60,127 bases of DNA from an uncultured Clostridia bacterium (GCA_944388705.1 CALXJU010000006.1:1-60127); one strand, 5' to 3'. Counted from the first letter of the stretch, positions 44,123 to 53,975 are shown. Notes: generated from the letters alone by a model not told the origin. Numbers and translations are program-made.

Positions 44123-45343
44123 ATGACACTAGTAGAAGATTTAAAATGGAGAGGACTAATAAAAGACATATCAAGTCCAGAATTAGAAGAAAAATTAAAT
44201 AAAGGTGGAATGACATTTTATATAGGAACAGACCCAACAGCAGACAGTTTGCATGTAGGGCATTTATCAAGTTTTTTAATATCAAAAAGATTAAAAGATG
44301 CTGGACATCATCCAATATTATTAGTAGGTGGAGGAACAGGAATGATAGGAGACCCAAAACCTACAACAGAAAGAGCGATGATAAGTAAAGAAGAAGTCAG
44401 AAAAAACTTTGAAGCATTAAAAAAACAAGTAGAAGATATATTTGGATTTGAAGTAGTAAATAATAATGATTGGTATAAAGATATAAATGTAATAGATTTT
44501 TTAAGAGATTACGGAAAATACTTCAATGTAAATTATATGTTAGATAAAGACATAATAAGAAGAAGATTAGAATCAGGAATAACATACACAGAATTTTCAT
44601 ATATGATATTACAAGCATTAGACTTTAAATATTTGCATGAACATAAAAATGTAGATTTACAATGTGCAGGTTCAGACCAATGGGGAAATATTACAGCAGG
44701 AATTGATTTAATAAGAAGAGCAACAGGTGATGAAGTATATGGATTTACAATGCCACTAGTAACAGATTCACAAGGCAAAAAATTTGGAAAAAGTGAAGGA
44801 AATGCATTATGGTTAAATAAAGAAAAAACATCAAGTTATAAATTATACCAATTTTTTGTAAATGTAGAAGACTCTATGGTAATAGATTATTTAAAAATAT
44901 ATACATTTTTATCAAAAGAAGAAATAGAAGAACTAGAAAAGAAAAACAATGAACATCCTGAATTAAGAGAAGCACATAAAGCATTGGCAAGAGAAATAAT
45001 AACATTTTTACATGGAAAAGAAGAATACGAAAAAGCAGAAAAATTAGCAGAAAACCTATTTAACAATAAATTTAAAGAAATGTCAAAACAAGATATAAAA
45101 GACTTATTTAATGAGCAAGATATTAAAGAAGTTCAAAGCAATGTCGGGTTAGTAGATATGTTAGTTACATTAGGAGCTGCTTCAAGTAAAAGAGAAGCAA
45201 GAGAATTTATATCAAATGGAGCAATATCAATTAATGGAGAAAAAGCATTAGATACTATGATAACAGATGATATGTTTATAGAAGATACATATATAGTAAT
45301 CAAAAGAGGTAAGAAAAATTATTATATAGGTAAAAAAATATAA
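44123..45343 (+). CDS. tyrS: Tyrosyl-tRNA synthetase
   Basis: A 406-aa class I aminoacyl-tRNA synthetase. The HIGH motif is HVGH (about residues 46-49), the KMSKS motif is the bacterial variant KFGKS near 220, and the tyrosine pocket is visible in DQWGNITAGIDLIRR. A C-terminal S4 RNA-binding domain (about 340-400) is present (NVGLVDMLVTLGAASSKREAREFI). The leader is only about 70 bp, too short for a T-box. TATAAT at about 44091 suggests its own promoter. The assignment is secure. Confidence 0.95.
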   Translation: MTLVEDLKWRGLIKDISSPELEEKLNKGGMTFYIGTDPTADSLHVGHLSSFLISKRLKDAGHHPILLVGGGTGMIGDPKPTTERAMISKEEVRKNFEALKKQVEDIFGFEVVNNNDWYKDINVIDFLRDYGKYFNVNYMLDKDIIRRRLESGITYTEFSYMILQALDFKYLHEHKNVDLQCAGSDQWGNITAGIDLIRRATGDEVYGFTMPLVTDSQGKKFGKSEGNALWLNKEKTSSYKLYQFFVNVEDSMVIDYLKIYTFLSKEEIEELEKKNNEHPELREAHKALAREIITFLHGKEEYEKAEKLAENLFNNKFKEMSKQDIKDLFNEQDIKEVQSNVGLVDMLVTLGAASSKREAREFISNGAISINGEKALDTMITDDMFIEDTYIVIKRGKKNYYIGKKI

Positions 45344-45366
45344 ATTTATTATAAAAGGGGAAAAAC

Positions 45367-46050
45367 ATGACAGAAGAAGAAAAAGAATTAGAGCAAAAAA
45401 TAAAACAATATCAATATGAAGAAGAAGAAAATAAAAAGAAATTAGAAACTCTGTCAAGAGATATGCACAAAGGAAGAAAAAAGACACTAATATTTAGAAT
45501 AAATAAAACTATAGGAAGTATTATAATTGGATGGTTTCTGTTCTTTTGTACTTTAGTTGGACTAGCGTTAATATGGAGTTTATTAAATTATGTACAACAA
45601 CTTCAAAGATATGACCCGGTCAGAATTATAGAAGATATATATAGTATGAATCTAAAAGAATTATCAAGAGAAGTAGGAGATAAAGAAATTATATATAAAG
45701 TAAAGCCAACTAAATGGAAATATAATAAAATAGAGTTTACTATATATAGAAAAGGTGGAACGACAAATGATGATTTTGGAGAAAGATATTTGAAATATAT
45801 TGTAGATAATATTGAGCAAAAAGAACTCCTCGATGGTTTTGAAATACAAGAAGAGGAAAAAGAAACAAAATTATTAGATTATAAATTAATATATAAATTT
45901 GAAGATGATGAAAGTAGTAAAATAGCAGACCAGAAAATTCAAAACTTAAAAAACTACATTTTTAAAAAAGATAAAAAAGCAGGAAGATATATAAACTTAA
46001 ATGAATTAATAATTAAGGAGAAAATGAAAAATGAAGAAATTAGTAATTAA
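45367..46050 (+). CDS. Single-pass membrane protein of unknown function
   Basis: A 227-aa protein that I do not recognise. It starts with a Glu/Lys-rich, probably coiled-coil segment (about 1-40), then one transmembrane helix (about 48-72, GSIIIGWFLFFCTLVGLALI) and a soluble C-terminal domain of about 150 residues with many charged residues and no cysteine. It lies 23 bp after tyrS and overlaps the superoxide reductase gene by 20 bp, so it is probably co-transcribed with that gene. No function is assigned. Confidence 0.6.
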   Translation: MTEEEKELEQKIKQYQYEEEENKKKLETLSRDMHKGRKKTLIFRINKTIGSIIIGWFLFFCTLVGLALIWSLLNYVQQLQRYDPVRIIEDIYSMNLKELSREVGDKEIIYKVKPTKWKYNKIEFTIYRKGGTTNDDFGERYLKYIVDNIEQKELLDGFEIQEEEKETKLLDYKLIYKFEDDESSKIADQKIQNLKNYIFKKDKKAGRYINLNELIIKEKMKNEEISN

Positions 46051-46408
46051 AAAATGTAACCATTGTGGAGCAATGGTAAAAGTATTACAAGACTGTACTT
46101 GTAATGGATGTGGAATAAAATGTTGTGATGAGCAAATGCAAGAATTGGAACCTAACTCGGTAGATGCCGCGATTGAAAAACATGTTCCGACTTATGAAAT
46201 AGTGGGAGATAAAATAATAGTAAAAGTAAATCATGTAATGGAAGAAGAACATTATATAGAATGGGTATGTGTAGTAGATGAAAACAAAGAAAAAACTGTG
46301 TACTTCAAACCAGGAGAAGAAGCACAAGCTAAATTCTGCTATTCAAAAGGTGCAATCTTGTATGCATATTGCAATAAACACGGTTTATGGAAAAAAGAAG
46401 TAGAATAA
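46031..46408 (+). CDS. Desulfoferrodoxin-type superoxide reductase
   Basis: A 125-aa superoxide reductase that reduces superoxide to peroxide in anaerobes. The catalytic Fe(His)4Cys site is outlined by EKHVPTYEI, VNHVMEEEHYIEWV and YAYCNKHGLWK (C near residue 115, H near 118). The N-terminal part (CNHCGAMVKVLQDCTCNGCG, then KCC) resembles the desulforedoxin centre, but with extra cysteines. ATG 46031 follows AAGGAG and lies inside the previous gene's end. Together with the flavodiiron protein at 54820 it gives oxygen defence. Confidence 0.85.
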   Translation: MKKLVIKKCNHCGAMVKVLQDCTCNGCGIKCCDEQMQELEPNSVDAAIEKHVPTYEIVGDKIIVKVNHVMEEEHYIEWVCVVDENKEKTVYFKPGEEAQAKFCYSKGAILYAYCNKHGLWKKEVE

Positions 46409-46448
46409 AACATATATCCATTTCTGAGAAAATAGTAGGGGGTAAGAA

Positions 46449-47783
46449 ATGGAATTAGAAGAAATAAAAGAATTATTAGAGCAAAAGAAATTTAATGAAT
46501 TAAAAAACAAATTAAAAGAAATGAAGAGTGCTGATATATCAGCACTCTTAGATGAGTTAGATAAAGAAAGTGTAATAAAAGTATTTAGAATATTATCAAA
46601 AGAAAAAGCTGGTATGACATTTTCATATATTGAATCAGATAGGAGAGAAAAATTAATTCAAGATTTAACTGATGCAGAATTAAAAAGTGTCATGGACGAA
46701 TTATTCATGGATGATACAGTAGATTTAATTGAAGAAATGCCATCAAATATTGTACCAAAAATCTTAAAAGCTGTAAGTAAAGCAGATAGAAAAGTTATAA
46801 ATGAATTATTAAAATATCCAGAAGATAGTGCTGGAAGTATGATGACAACAGAGTTTATAGATTTAAAAGAAGATATGACTGTAGAAGATGCTTTACAAAG
46901 AATACGTGATATAGGTACAGATTCAGAAACAATACATACATGTTATGTTTTAAATTCAAATAGAGTACTACAAGGGATAATAAACATTAAAGATATATTA
47001 TTAGCAGATAAAAATACAGTAATAAAAGATATAATGGAAACAAATATAATATCAGTAAATACAACAGATGACCAAGAAGATGTAGCAAAAATGTTTGACA
47101 AATATGATTTTTATGCATTACCAGTAGTTGATACAGAAAATAGACTTGTAGGTATTATAACAGTAGATGACGCGATAAATGTATTAAGAGAAGAAATTTC
47201 AGAAGACTTCGAAAAAATGGCTGCTATTCAACCAAACGAAGAAGGATATTTTGAGACAAGTGTATTTAAACATGCAAAAAATAGAATTTTATGGTTATTA
47301 ATATTAATGCTTTCATCAGCAATAACAGGTGGAATAATTACAGAATATGAAAATGCATTTGCAGCAGTTCCACTTTTAGTAGCATTTATCCCAATGATAA
47401 TGGGAACAGGAGGAAATTGTGGTTCACAAAGTTCAACATTAATTATTCGTGGACTAGCTACAGATGAAATTAAACTAAAAGATATATTTAAAGTATTATG
47501 GAAAGAAATACGTGTTTCAGTCATAGTTGGAATTGTTCTAGCAATTGTAAATGGAATAAGAATAATGATACAATATAAAGATTTACAATTAGCAATAGTA
47601 ATAGGATTAACATTAATAGGAACAGTAACACTTGCAAAAATGCTTGGATGTTTATTACCATTACTTGCAAAAAAATTGAAATTAGACCCAGCTATTATGG
47701 CAGCACCACTAATTACAACTTTAGTAGACATATTTTCAATATTAGTATATTTCCAAATAGCTACAGCTATAATGGGATTATAA
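46449..47783 (+). CDS. mgtE: Magnesium transporter MgtE
   Basis: A 444-aa magnesium channel. The order is an N-terminal helical domain (about 1-125, LLDELDKESVIKVFRILSKE), two CBS domains (about 130-255) that sense cytosolic magnesium, a plug helix and five membrane helices (about 275-444). The signature near AFIPMIMGTGGNCGSQSSTL (about residue 315) is the pore motif of this family. No M-box riboswitch is visible in the short 40-bp leader. Confidence 0.93.
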   Translation: MELEEIKELLEQKKFNELKNKLKEMKSADISALLDELDKESVIKVFRILSKEKAGMTFSYIESDRREKLIQDLTDAELKSVMDELFMDDTVDLIEEMPSNIVPKILKAVSKADRKVINELLKYPEDSAGSMMTTEFIDLKEDMTVEDALQRIRDIGTDSETIHTCYVLNSNRVLQGIINIKDILLADKNTVIKDIMETNIISVNTTDDQEDVAKMFDKYDFYALPVVDTENRLVGIITVDDAINVLREEISEDFEKMAAIQPNEEGYFETSVFKHAKNRILWLLILMLSSAITGGIITEYENAFAAVPLLVAFIPMIMGTGGNCGSQSSTLIIRGLATDEIKLKDIFKVLWKEIRVSVIVGIVLAIVNGIRIMIQYKDLQLAIVIGLTLIGTVTLAKMLGCLLPLLAKKLKLDPAIMAAPLITTLVDIFSILVYFQIATAIMGL

Positions 47784-47811
47784 TGTGAAAATTCTGTGAA
47801 TTCACAAAAAA

Positions 47812-47854
47812 TTAGCACTCTTTTCTTGACATTGCTAAAACAAAGATATATAAT
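47812..47854 (+). promoter_or_regulatory. CIRCE-like operator overlapping the htpG promoter
   Basis: TTAGCACTC (47812-47820), 9-nt spacer, CATTGCTAA (47830-47838). The promoter TTGACA (47826-47831), 17-nt spacer, TATAAT (47849-47854) is nested as in clpB. The right arm carries the same two changes as at clpB. Confidence 0.8.
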
Positions 47855-47883
47855 TAGCAATTGAAAAGGAGAGTGTTTTTATT

Positions 47884-49716
47884 ATGGGAACAAAACAATT
47901 TAAAGCAGAATCAAAAAGATTATTAGATTTAATGATAAACTCAATCTATACAAATAAAGAAATATTTTTAAGAGAGTTAATATCAAATGCAAGTGATGCG
48001 ATAGACAAATTATATTATCGTTCATTAACAGATAAAAATATAAGTGTAGACCGTTCAAAATTAGAAATAAAAATAGAAGTAGACAAAGCAAATAGAAACC
48101 TTATAATAGCTGATAATGGATGTGGAATGACAGAAAAAGAATTAGAAAATAATTTAGGAACAATCGCCAAAAGTGGTTCATTAGCATTTAAACAAGCAAA
48201 TGAGCTAAAAGAACAAAAAGATGATATAAGTATAATAGGTCAATTTGGTGTTGGATTTTATTCAGCATTTATGGTAAGTGACAAAGTAACAGTAGAAAGT
48301 AAATCAGTTGATAGTGAACAAGGTTATAAATGGGAATCATCAGGAGCTCAAGGATATACAATAGAACCATGTGATAAAAATGAAACAGGAACAATAATAA
48401 CTTTACATATAAAAGAAGATAGCGAAGAAGAAAAATATAGTGAATTCTTAGAAGATTATAAATTGCAAGAATTAATAAAAAAATATTCTGATTATATTAG
48501 ATATCCAATAAAAATGGGAACTGAAACTATAAATAGTATGATACCTATTTGGAAAAAAGAAAAAAGTAAAGTAAAAAAAGAAGAATATAATAATTTTTAT
48601 ACTGAAAAATTTAATGATTTTTTACCACCATTAAAAGTAATACATTCATCAGTAGAAGGACAATTTAGTTATAATGCATTATTATATATTCCTTCACATT
48701 TACCATATGATTATTATTCTCAAGATTATGAAAAAGGATTACAATTATACTCTAACGGAGTATTAATAATGGACAAATGTAGTGATTTATTGCCAGATTA
48801 TTTGGGATTTGTAAAAGGACTTGTTGATAGCCAAGATTTATCATTAAACATATCAAGAGAAATGTTGCAACATGATAGACAATTAAAAGTAATTGCAAAA
48901 AATATAGAAAATAAAATCAGAAGCGAATTACAAAACATGCTTAAAAATGATAGAGAGAATTATGAAAAATTCTTTAATACATTTGGAATGCAATTAAAAT
49001 ATGGAACTTATAATAATTTTGGAGTTGATAAAGATAAAATAAAAGATTTACTAATGTTCTATTCTTCAACAGAAAAGAAATTAATAACATTAAGTGAATA
49101 TGTATCAAGAATGAAAGAAGGACAAAATTCAATATATTATGCATGTGGAGAATCAATAGATAAAATAGATTTATTACCACAAGTAGATACTGTAAAAGAT
49201 AAAGGTTATGAAATGCTATATTTATCAGCAAGTGTTGATGAATTTGTAGTACAAACTTTACAAGAATATGAAGGAAAGAAATTTGCAAATGTATGTGCTG
49301 ATAGTACTGATTTAGAAACTGCAGAAGAAAAAGAAGAATTAAAAAAAGTAAATGAAGAAAACAAATCAATGTTTGATTTTATGAAAGAATCTATAAACAA
49401 CGAAGTAGATGGAATTAGATTAACTCATAAATTGAAAAATCATCCTGTATGTCTAACAAGTGAAGGCGAATTATCAGTAAAAATGGAAAAAGTTATAAAT
49501 GCTATGCCTAATGAACAAAAAGTAAAAGCACAAACAATTCTTGAAATAAATGCAGAACATCCAATTGTTGAAAAATTAAAAAAATTATATGAAAGTAACA
49601 AAGATGATTTAAAAGATTATACAAAAATATTATATGCACAAGCTAGATTAATCGAAGGACTTCCTATAGAAAATCCTACAGAAATTAGTAATTTAGTTTG
49701 CAAGTTTTTACCATAG
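47884..49716 (+). CDS. htpG: Hsp90 chaperone HtpG
   Basis: A 610-aa bacterial Hsp90. The GHKL ATPase domain (about 1-215) has [15 protein letters not shown], the ADNGCGMT motif near residue 77 and [13 protein letters not shown] near 120. The middle domain with the conserved arginine region [15 protein letters not shown] is near 320. The C-terminal dimerisation domain is complete. GGAGAG precedes the ATG. It stands alone behind a CIRCE-like promoter, so HrcA control is likely shared with clpB. Confidence 0.95.
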   Translation: MGTKQFKAESKRLLDLMINSIYTNKEIFLRELISNASDAIDKLYYRSLTDKNISVDRSKLEIKIEVDKANRNLIIADNGCGMTEKELENNLGTIAKSGSLAFKQANELKEQKDDISIIGQFGVGFYSAFMVSDKVTVESKSVDSEQGYKWESSGAQGYTIEPCDKNETGTIITLHIKEDSEEEKYSEFLEDYKLQELIKKYSDYIRYPIKMGTETINSMIPIWKKEKSKVKKEEYNNFYTEKFNDFLPPLKVIHSSVEGQFSYNALLYIPSHLPYDYYSQDYEKGLQLYSNGVLIMDKCSDLLPDYLGFVKGLVDSQDLSLNISREMLQHDRQLKVIAKNIENKIRSELQNMLKNDRENYEKFFNTFGMQLKYGTYNNFGVDKDKIKDLLMFYSSTEKKLITLSEYVSRMKEGQNSIYYACGESIDKIDLLPQVDTVKDKGYEMLYLSASVDEFVVQTLQEYEGKKFANVCADSTDLETAEEKEELKKVNEENKSMFDFMKESINNEVDGIRLTHKLKNHPVCLTSEGELSVKMEKVINAMPNEQKVKAQTILEINAEHPIVEKLKKLYESNKDDLKDYTKILYAQARLIEGLPIENPTEISNLVCKFLP

Positions 49717-49740
49717 GGACACTCCTTATGGTAATTTTTT
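49708..49740 (+). terminator. Terminator after htpG
   Basis: A stem (TTACCATA / TATGGTAA, extended by GGG/TCC) followed by T6. It closely resembles the hairpin at 50971. Confidence 0.85.
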
Positions 49741-49818
49741 AAACCAAAGTGATACTCTTACAAATATTATAATTTATCAGAAAAATACTTGAAAAAATAG
49801 TAGTTATGTGATAATATA

Positions 49819-49923
49819 ATGATAGAAAAACAAGAAAGTTTTATGCAAAAAATAAACAGAAAGAAGAACATCATCAACAACAAGAACAATCAAATGAAAA
49901 TCAAGAAAGATAAATTACTATAG
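49819..49923 (+). other. Possible remnant ORF before the unknown gene
   Basis: The gap 49741-49963 contains a 34-codon ATG frame (49819-49923) and, in another frame ending at 49913, a Gln/Glu-rich string, KQKEEHHQQQEQSNENQER. This resembles the Gln-rich tail of the following gene (QQKDETTKQQATNQDEGR). It may be a leftover of a related gene. No ribosome binding site supports either frame. Confidence 0.25.
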
Positions 49924-49963
49924 TTAGAAATAATATTTATATATAACAAAGGAGAAATATATT

Positions 49964-50950
49964 ATGAAATCAGCAAAATATTTTCGTGCAGATTTAGCTT
50001 TATATTCAGTAATTTTACAAAAAGCTGGTATAGATATCAATTTAATCCAAAATGAAGAGCAATTTGCTAGCTTAGTAGAAAAGTTGCAACAACCTCAATC
50101 CAACCAATCTTTTCTAAATGAAGTCCCTTTATCTGAAATACTTAATTTTTCAAATAAAGATAAAATAGAATCGAGACAATATTCAGATGAACAAACTTCA
50201 CAAATAGCAGAAGATATATTAAAAAATTCCGAAAAAAGTCTTTCTAAAGAAGAAGCTATACAGAAAGTATTAAATGAATTAGGAATATCAGAAGAGTTAC
50301 TACAATATCCATATTTAAATGATAGTATAAACAATATGATAAATATATCTATGTCAAATAATCCTGAAATAGGAGACATCACTACCAAAGATGGATTACA
50401 GAAATTAATTCAACAAATAAATCAAGATTTTGTAATAGGAGATAATTATATTGCAGGGAAAAATAGTATAGATAGTGCTCCTGATTCTCAACTTGTAACA
50501 GAAATATATCTTGATGATAACGGATTAATACATTATAATGATACAATATTAAATCAAAATAGTGATTTTGCATCTCTAAATATAAATCAACGAATATATC
50601 AAGGAGGAAAAAACGGAAATTTAGATGAAGTAGAGCAAATTTATATCAACAAAGTAGCAGAAGCAAAAGATGCCGAAAAAGTAGAATTAAGAGTACAAGA
50701 CGCAGTCGGAATAAATGCTAAAGAGGAATTACAGCAAATAAATGAAAATATCCAACAACCAGGTAATATTAAAGACCCATCAAAAGAAGAGGAATTAATC
50801 AATTCTTATGATACCTTTGATATATTGCTTGAAGATATAAATGGTGCATATAAAATGATACAAGAAACAATGAAAGAATTAGGACAAATGTTTCAACAGA
50901 AGGATGAAACAACTAAACAACAGGCAACAAATCAAGATGAAGGAAGATAG
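49964..50950 (+). CDS. Hypothetical Gln/Asn-rich cytoplasmic protein
   Basis: A 328-aa protein I do not recognise. It is acidic, has no cysteine, no signal peptide and no membrane helix, and is rich in Gln, Asn, Ile and Glu. The middle (about 170-225) looks like a compact beta-rich region (VTEIYLDDNGLIHYNDT), and the C-terminus (about 280-328) is helical and Gln/Lys-rich. An AAAGGAG site precedes the ATG. The gene is bounded on both sides by similar terminators, so it forms its own unit. Plasmid- or phage-derived origin is possible but unproven. Confidence 0.6.
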   Translation: MKSAKYFRADLALYSVILQKAGIDINLIQNEEQFASLVEKLQQPQSNQSFLNEVPLSEILNFSNKDKIESRQYSDEQTSQIAEDILKNSEKSLSKEEAIQKVLNELGISEELLQYPYLNDSINNMINISMSNNPEIGDITTKDGLQKLIQQINQDFVIGDNYIAGKNSIDSAPDSQLVTEIYLDDNGLIHYNDTILNQNSDFASLNINQRIYQGGKNGNLDEVEQIYINKVAEAKDAEKVELRVQDAVGINAKEELQQINENIQQPGNIKDPSKEEELINSYDTFDILLEDINGAYKMIQETMKELGQMFQQKDETTKQQATNQDEGR

Positions 50951-50970
50951 AAGAAAAAATTGAAAATGAA

Positions 50971-51008
50971 TTACCATATGGGATATACCCTTATGGTAAT
51001 TTTTTTTT
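50971..51008 (+). terminator. Terminator after the hypothetical gene
   Basis: TTACCATATGGG pairs with ACCCTTATGGTAA and ends in T9. It is very similar to the htpG terminator at 49708. Confidence 0.85.
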
Positions 51009-51076
51009 GAAAAAAGTGTCCTCTTGGAAAAAGTAAACATAAGATATACTAAGATAATTTACATTGGAGGTATATC

Positions 51077-51826
51077 ATGAAAAAAATATTAGAAGTAAAA
51101 AATATATGTAAAACATATCAAGCAGAAAATGGTGAAATCGAAGCTTTAAGAAACATTAGTTTTGATGTGCAAGAAGGAGAATATATAAGCATAATAGGAC
51201 CAAGTGGTTGTGGCAAATCTACCTTATTATCAATAATTGCTGGACTAGAAAGTAAAACATCAGGAGAGACCTACATAAATGGAAAAATAGGGTATATGTT
51301 GCAAAAAGATAATTTATTGGAATGGAGAACAATTTACAATAATGTTTTATTAGGTCTTGAAATTCAGAAATCTAACACTAAAGAAAATGTAGATTATGTA
51401 ATAAAATTACTAAAAAAATATGGATTATATGAATTTAAAGACAAATATCCGATGCAATTATCAGGAGGGATGAGACAAAGAGTTGCATTAATTAGAACAC
51501 TTGCAATACGTCCAAATATTTTATTATTAGATGAAGCTTTTTCGGCATTAGATTATCAAACAAGATTAATGGTAACAGAAGATGTTTATAAAATATTAAA
51601 AAACGAAAATATTACTGCAGTAATGGTTACACATGATATTTCTGAAGCAATTAGTATGTCAGATAGAATTATAGTTTTATCCAAAAGACCTGCAATTGTT
51701 AAAAATATTCATAAAATTGATTTTAATATGGAAAATAGAACACCATTAAATTGTAGAGAAAAACCTGAATTCAGTAAATATTTTAATTTAATGTGGAAGG
51801 AGCTTGATGAACATGAAAAAAGATAA
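51077..51826 (+). CDS. ABC transporter ATPase (SsuB/TauB type)
   Basis: A 249-aa ATPase for an importer of the nitrate/sulfonate/thiamine-precursor group. Walker A is GPSGCGKST near residues 40-48, the signature LSGGMRQR near 133 and Walker B LLLDEAFSALD near 153-163, typical for SsuB/TauB. The N-terminus is typical (LEVKNICKTYQ). It is followed by the permease and a binding protein, making a complete importer. There is no TPP or other riboswitch in the 125-bp gap before it. Confidence 0.92.
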   Translation: MKKILEVKNICKTYQAENGEIEALRNISFDVQEGEYISIIGPSGCGKSTLLSIIAGLESKTSGETYINGKIGYMLQKDNLLEWRTIYNNVLLGLEIQKSNTKENVDYVIKLLKKYGLYEFKDKYPMQLSGGMRQRVALIRTLAIRPNILLLDEAFSALDYQTRLMVTEDVYKILKNENITAVMVTHDISEAISMSDRIIVLSKRPAIVKNIHKIDFNMENRTPLNCREKPEFSKYFNLMWKELDEHEKR

Positions 51827-52613
51827 ACCAATTCTTTCAGAAGAAAGAAAAAAATATTTAAAAAAGATTAAAATAAGAAAAGTTGAAATACTTATAACAC
51901 AAATTGCAATAGTCATAATATTTATTACTTTATGGGAAGTTCTTGCAAATGCTGGAAAGATAGATAGTTTTATTACAAGTCAGCCATCAAGAATACTACA
52001 AACATTTCTAAATTTATCTTCAAATGATTTATTAGAACATTTAAAAATAACTTGTATAGAAACACTTGTAGGTTTTAGCTTAGGAAGCATATTAGGATTT
52101 ATTATAGCAATTATATTATGGTGGTCTCCATTTATTTCAAAAGTTTCTGAACCATTTTTAGTTATATTAAACAGTTTACCAAAAGTTGCATTAGGACCTG
52201 TGATTATAATCTGGGTTGGAGCAGGAATGCCAGCAATAATTGTTATGGCACTAGCAATTTCATTAATTGTAACAATTTTAGACATTTTAAATGGATTTAT
52301 TAATACTGATAAAGAAAAAATTAAAATGGCAAAAACTTTTAATGCAAATAAATTTCAAATATTAACTAAAATAATAATACCATCAAATATACCAACATTT
52401 TTTAATACATTAAAAGTAAATATAGGTTTATCTTTAGTCGGTGTAATATCAGGAGAATTCTTAATATCAAAAGGAGGACTTGGATATCTAATAGTATATG
52501 GTGGTCAGGTATTCCAGTTAGATCTTGTAATGACAAGTGTTATAATACTAGCAATAGTGGCAGCTGTAATGTACGAAAGCATAGTTTTATTAGAAAAAAA
52601 ATTTGTAAAATAG
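51813..52613 (+). CDS. ABC transporter permease (SsuC type)
   Basis: A 266-aa inner-membrane permease with about six helices. The EAA-like loop is seen in KMAKTFNANKFQILTKIIIPSNIP near residue 172, matching binding-protein-dependent importers of the SsuC/TauC group. It overlaps the ATPase gene by 14 bp. ATG at 51813 (10 nt after GGAAGGAG) is preferred over the nearer ATG at 51807. It would act with the ATPase and the binding protein at 52629. Confidence 0.88.
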   Translation: MKKDKPILSEERKKYLKKIKIRKVEILITQIAIVIIFITLWEVLANAGKIDSFITSQPSRILQTFLNLSSNDLLEHLKITCIETLVGFSLGSILGFIIAIILWWSPFISKVSEPFLVILNSLPKVALGPVIIIWVGAGMPAIIVMALAISLIVTILDILNGFINTDKEKIKMAKTFNANKFQILTKIIIPSNIPTFFNTLKVNIGLSLVGVISGEFLISKGGLGYLIVYGGQVFQLDLVMTSVIILAIVAAVMYESIVLLEKKFVK

Positions 52614-52628
52614 AAAGGAATTTCAGAT

Positions 52629-53639
52629 ATGAAAAAGAAATTAATAACATCATTTGTTGTTTTAATAATTATAGTGCTTGCATTAGTTGGTTTTTTCTTA
52701 AAAGATGATAAAAATGAAAATGAAGAATTACAAACAATTCAATTAAATGAAGTAACACGTTCAATCTTTTATGCTCCTCAATATGTGGCAATTTCAAATG
52801 GATTTTTTGAGGAAGAAGGATTAAAACTAGAAATAACAACAGGTGAAGGTGCAGACAAAGTAATGACTGCAATATTAGCAAATCAATGTGATATAGGTTT
52901 GTGTGGTCCAGAAGCTTCAATTTATGTTTATAATGAGGGAAAAGAAGACTATTCTCAAGTTTTTGCCCAATTGACACAAAAAGATGGTTCATTTTTAGTA
53001 AGTAAAGATGATACAGATAACTTTTCTTGGCAAGATTTAAAAGGAAAAACAGTTATTCCTGGAAGAAAAGGTGGAGTTCCATATATGACTCTAGAATATG
53101 TTTTAAAACAAAATGGATTAAATCCTGAAACAGATTTAGTATTAGATGATAGTATAAAATATGATTTAATGGCAGGTGCATTTGCAGGAGGAGAAGCAGA
53201 ATATGTTACTTTATTTGAGCCAACTGCTTCAATGACAGAAGAAGCTGGAAAAGGATATGTTGTAGCATCAGTTGGAGAATCTGCTGGAGAAGTTCCATAT
53301 ACAGCATATTGTGCTAAAAAAAGCTATATCGAAAATAATGAAGATATTATTCAAGGATTTACTAATGCAATCTACAAAGGTGAACAATGGGTAAAAAATC
53401 ATTCTGCAAGAGAAGTTGCTGAGGCAATTCAGGATTTTTTCCCTGACACAACTATTGAATCATTAGAAACATCTGTTGAAAAATATAAAGAAATTGATGC
53501 TTGGAAGGAAAATCCTATTTTAAAAGAAGAAGCTTTTGATAAACTTCAATTAATAATGACTGAAGCTGGTGAATTAGAACAAAAAGCACCATATGATAAA
53601 ATAGTTAATAATAAATATGCTGAGGAAGCAACTAGGTAA
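52629..53639 (+). CDS. ABC transporter substrate-binding protein (NMT1/SsuA-like)
   Basis: A 336-aa periplasmic-type binding protein of the SsuA/THI5-like group. The first 25 residues form a hydrophobic segment (SFVVLIIIVLALVGFFL) without a lipobox cysteine, so it is probably anchored by an uncleaved helix. The ligand-binding fold follows: YAPQYVAISNGFFEEEGLKL, then CDIGLCGPEAS, then AGAFAGGEAEYVTLFEPTA. The ligand may be a sulfonate, a pyrimidine precursor or another small anion. It ends at the start of the large repeat array. Confidence 0.82.
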   Translation: MKKKLITSFVVLIIIVLALVGFFLKDDKNENEELQTIQLNEVTRSIFYAPQYVAISNGFFEEEGLKLEITTGEGADKVMTAILANQCDIGLCGPEASIYVYNEGKEDYSQVFAQLTQKDGSFLVSKDDTDNFSWQDLKGKTVIPGRKGGVPYMTLEYVLKQNGLNPETDLVLDDSIKYDLMAGAFAGGEAEYVTLFEPTASMTEEAGKGYVVASVGESAGEVPYTAYCAKKSYIENNEDIIQGFTNAIYKGEQWVKNHSAREVAEAIQDFFPDTTIESLETSVEKYKEIDAWKENPILKEEAFDKLQLIMTEAGELEQKAPYDKIVNNKYAEEATR

Positions 53640-53640
53640 A

Positions 53641-53975
53641 TTTGGGGACGGTTCTCTTTTTTCCTTTTGGGAAATTTGGGGACGGTTCCCTTTTTTCCTT
53701 TTGGGAAATTTGGGGAAGGTTCCCTTTTTATCTTTTTGGTAAAATTGGGACAGACTTTATATACTATTTAATTTATAAATAAGAAGTTAATATATTACTA
53801 TTTCATATCAAAACCATATCTGGGGTCTTCGTCGGGGGTCTTTGATTAATTCAATAGTAATATATTAACTTCTTAAAAACAATTATAGAGTCTGTCCCAA
53901 TTTTTCCATTTGGGTAATTTCGGAACCGTCCCCAAATTTCCCAAAAGGAAAAAAGAGAACCGTCCCCAATTTGTC
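53641..53975. repeat. Nested palindromic repeat array (locus 4)
   Basis: Three tandem units with TTTGGGGACGGTTC start near 53641, 53687 and 53709. On the other side (about 53919-53973) are two inverted units, GAACCGTCCCC. Between them is a second, different palindrome: TTGGGACAGACT with AGTCTGTCCCAA and, inside, a 21-bp perfect arm (53781-53801 and 53854-53874). The loop at about 53808-53848 has two copies of GGGGTCTT. The remaining 53976-54083 holds the promoter of the next gene. No ORF is present. Confidence 0.85.

Noticed and set aside
46409..46448. M-box magnesium riboswitch before mgtE
   Set aside because: Only 40 bp separate mgtE from the previous gene, too short for an M-box.
50951..51076. 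Riboswitch (TPP or other) before the SsuABC-like transporter
   Set aside because: The gap is only 125 bp, is partly taken by a terminator, and contains none of the conserved TPP bases.
53641..53975. Possible CRISPR-like array
   Set aside because: Units are few, unequally spaced, palindromic and inverted relative to one another, with no spacers of constant length and no cas genes nearby.
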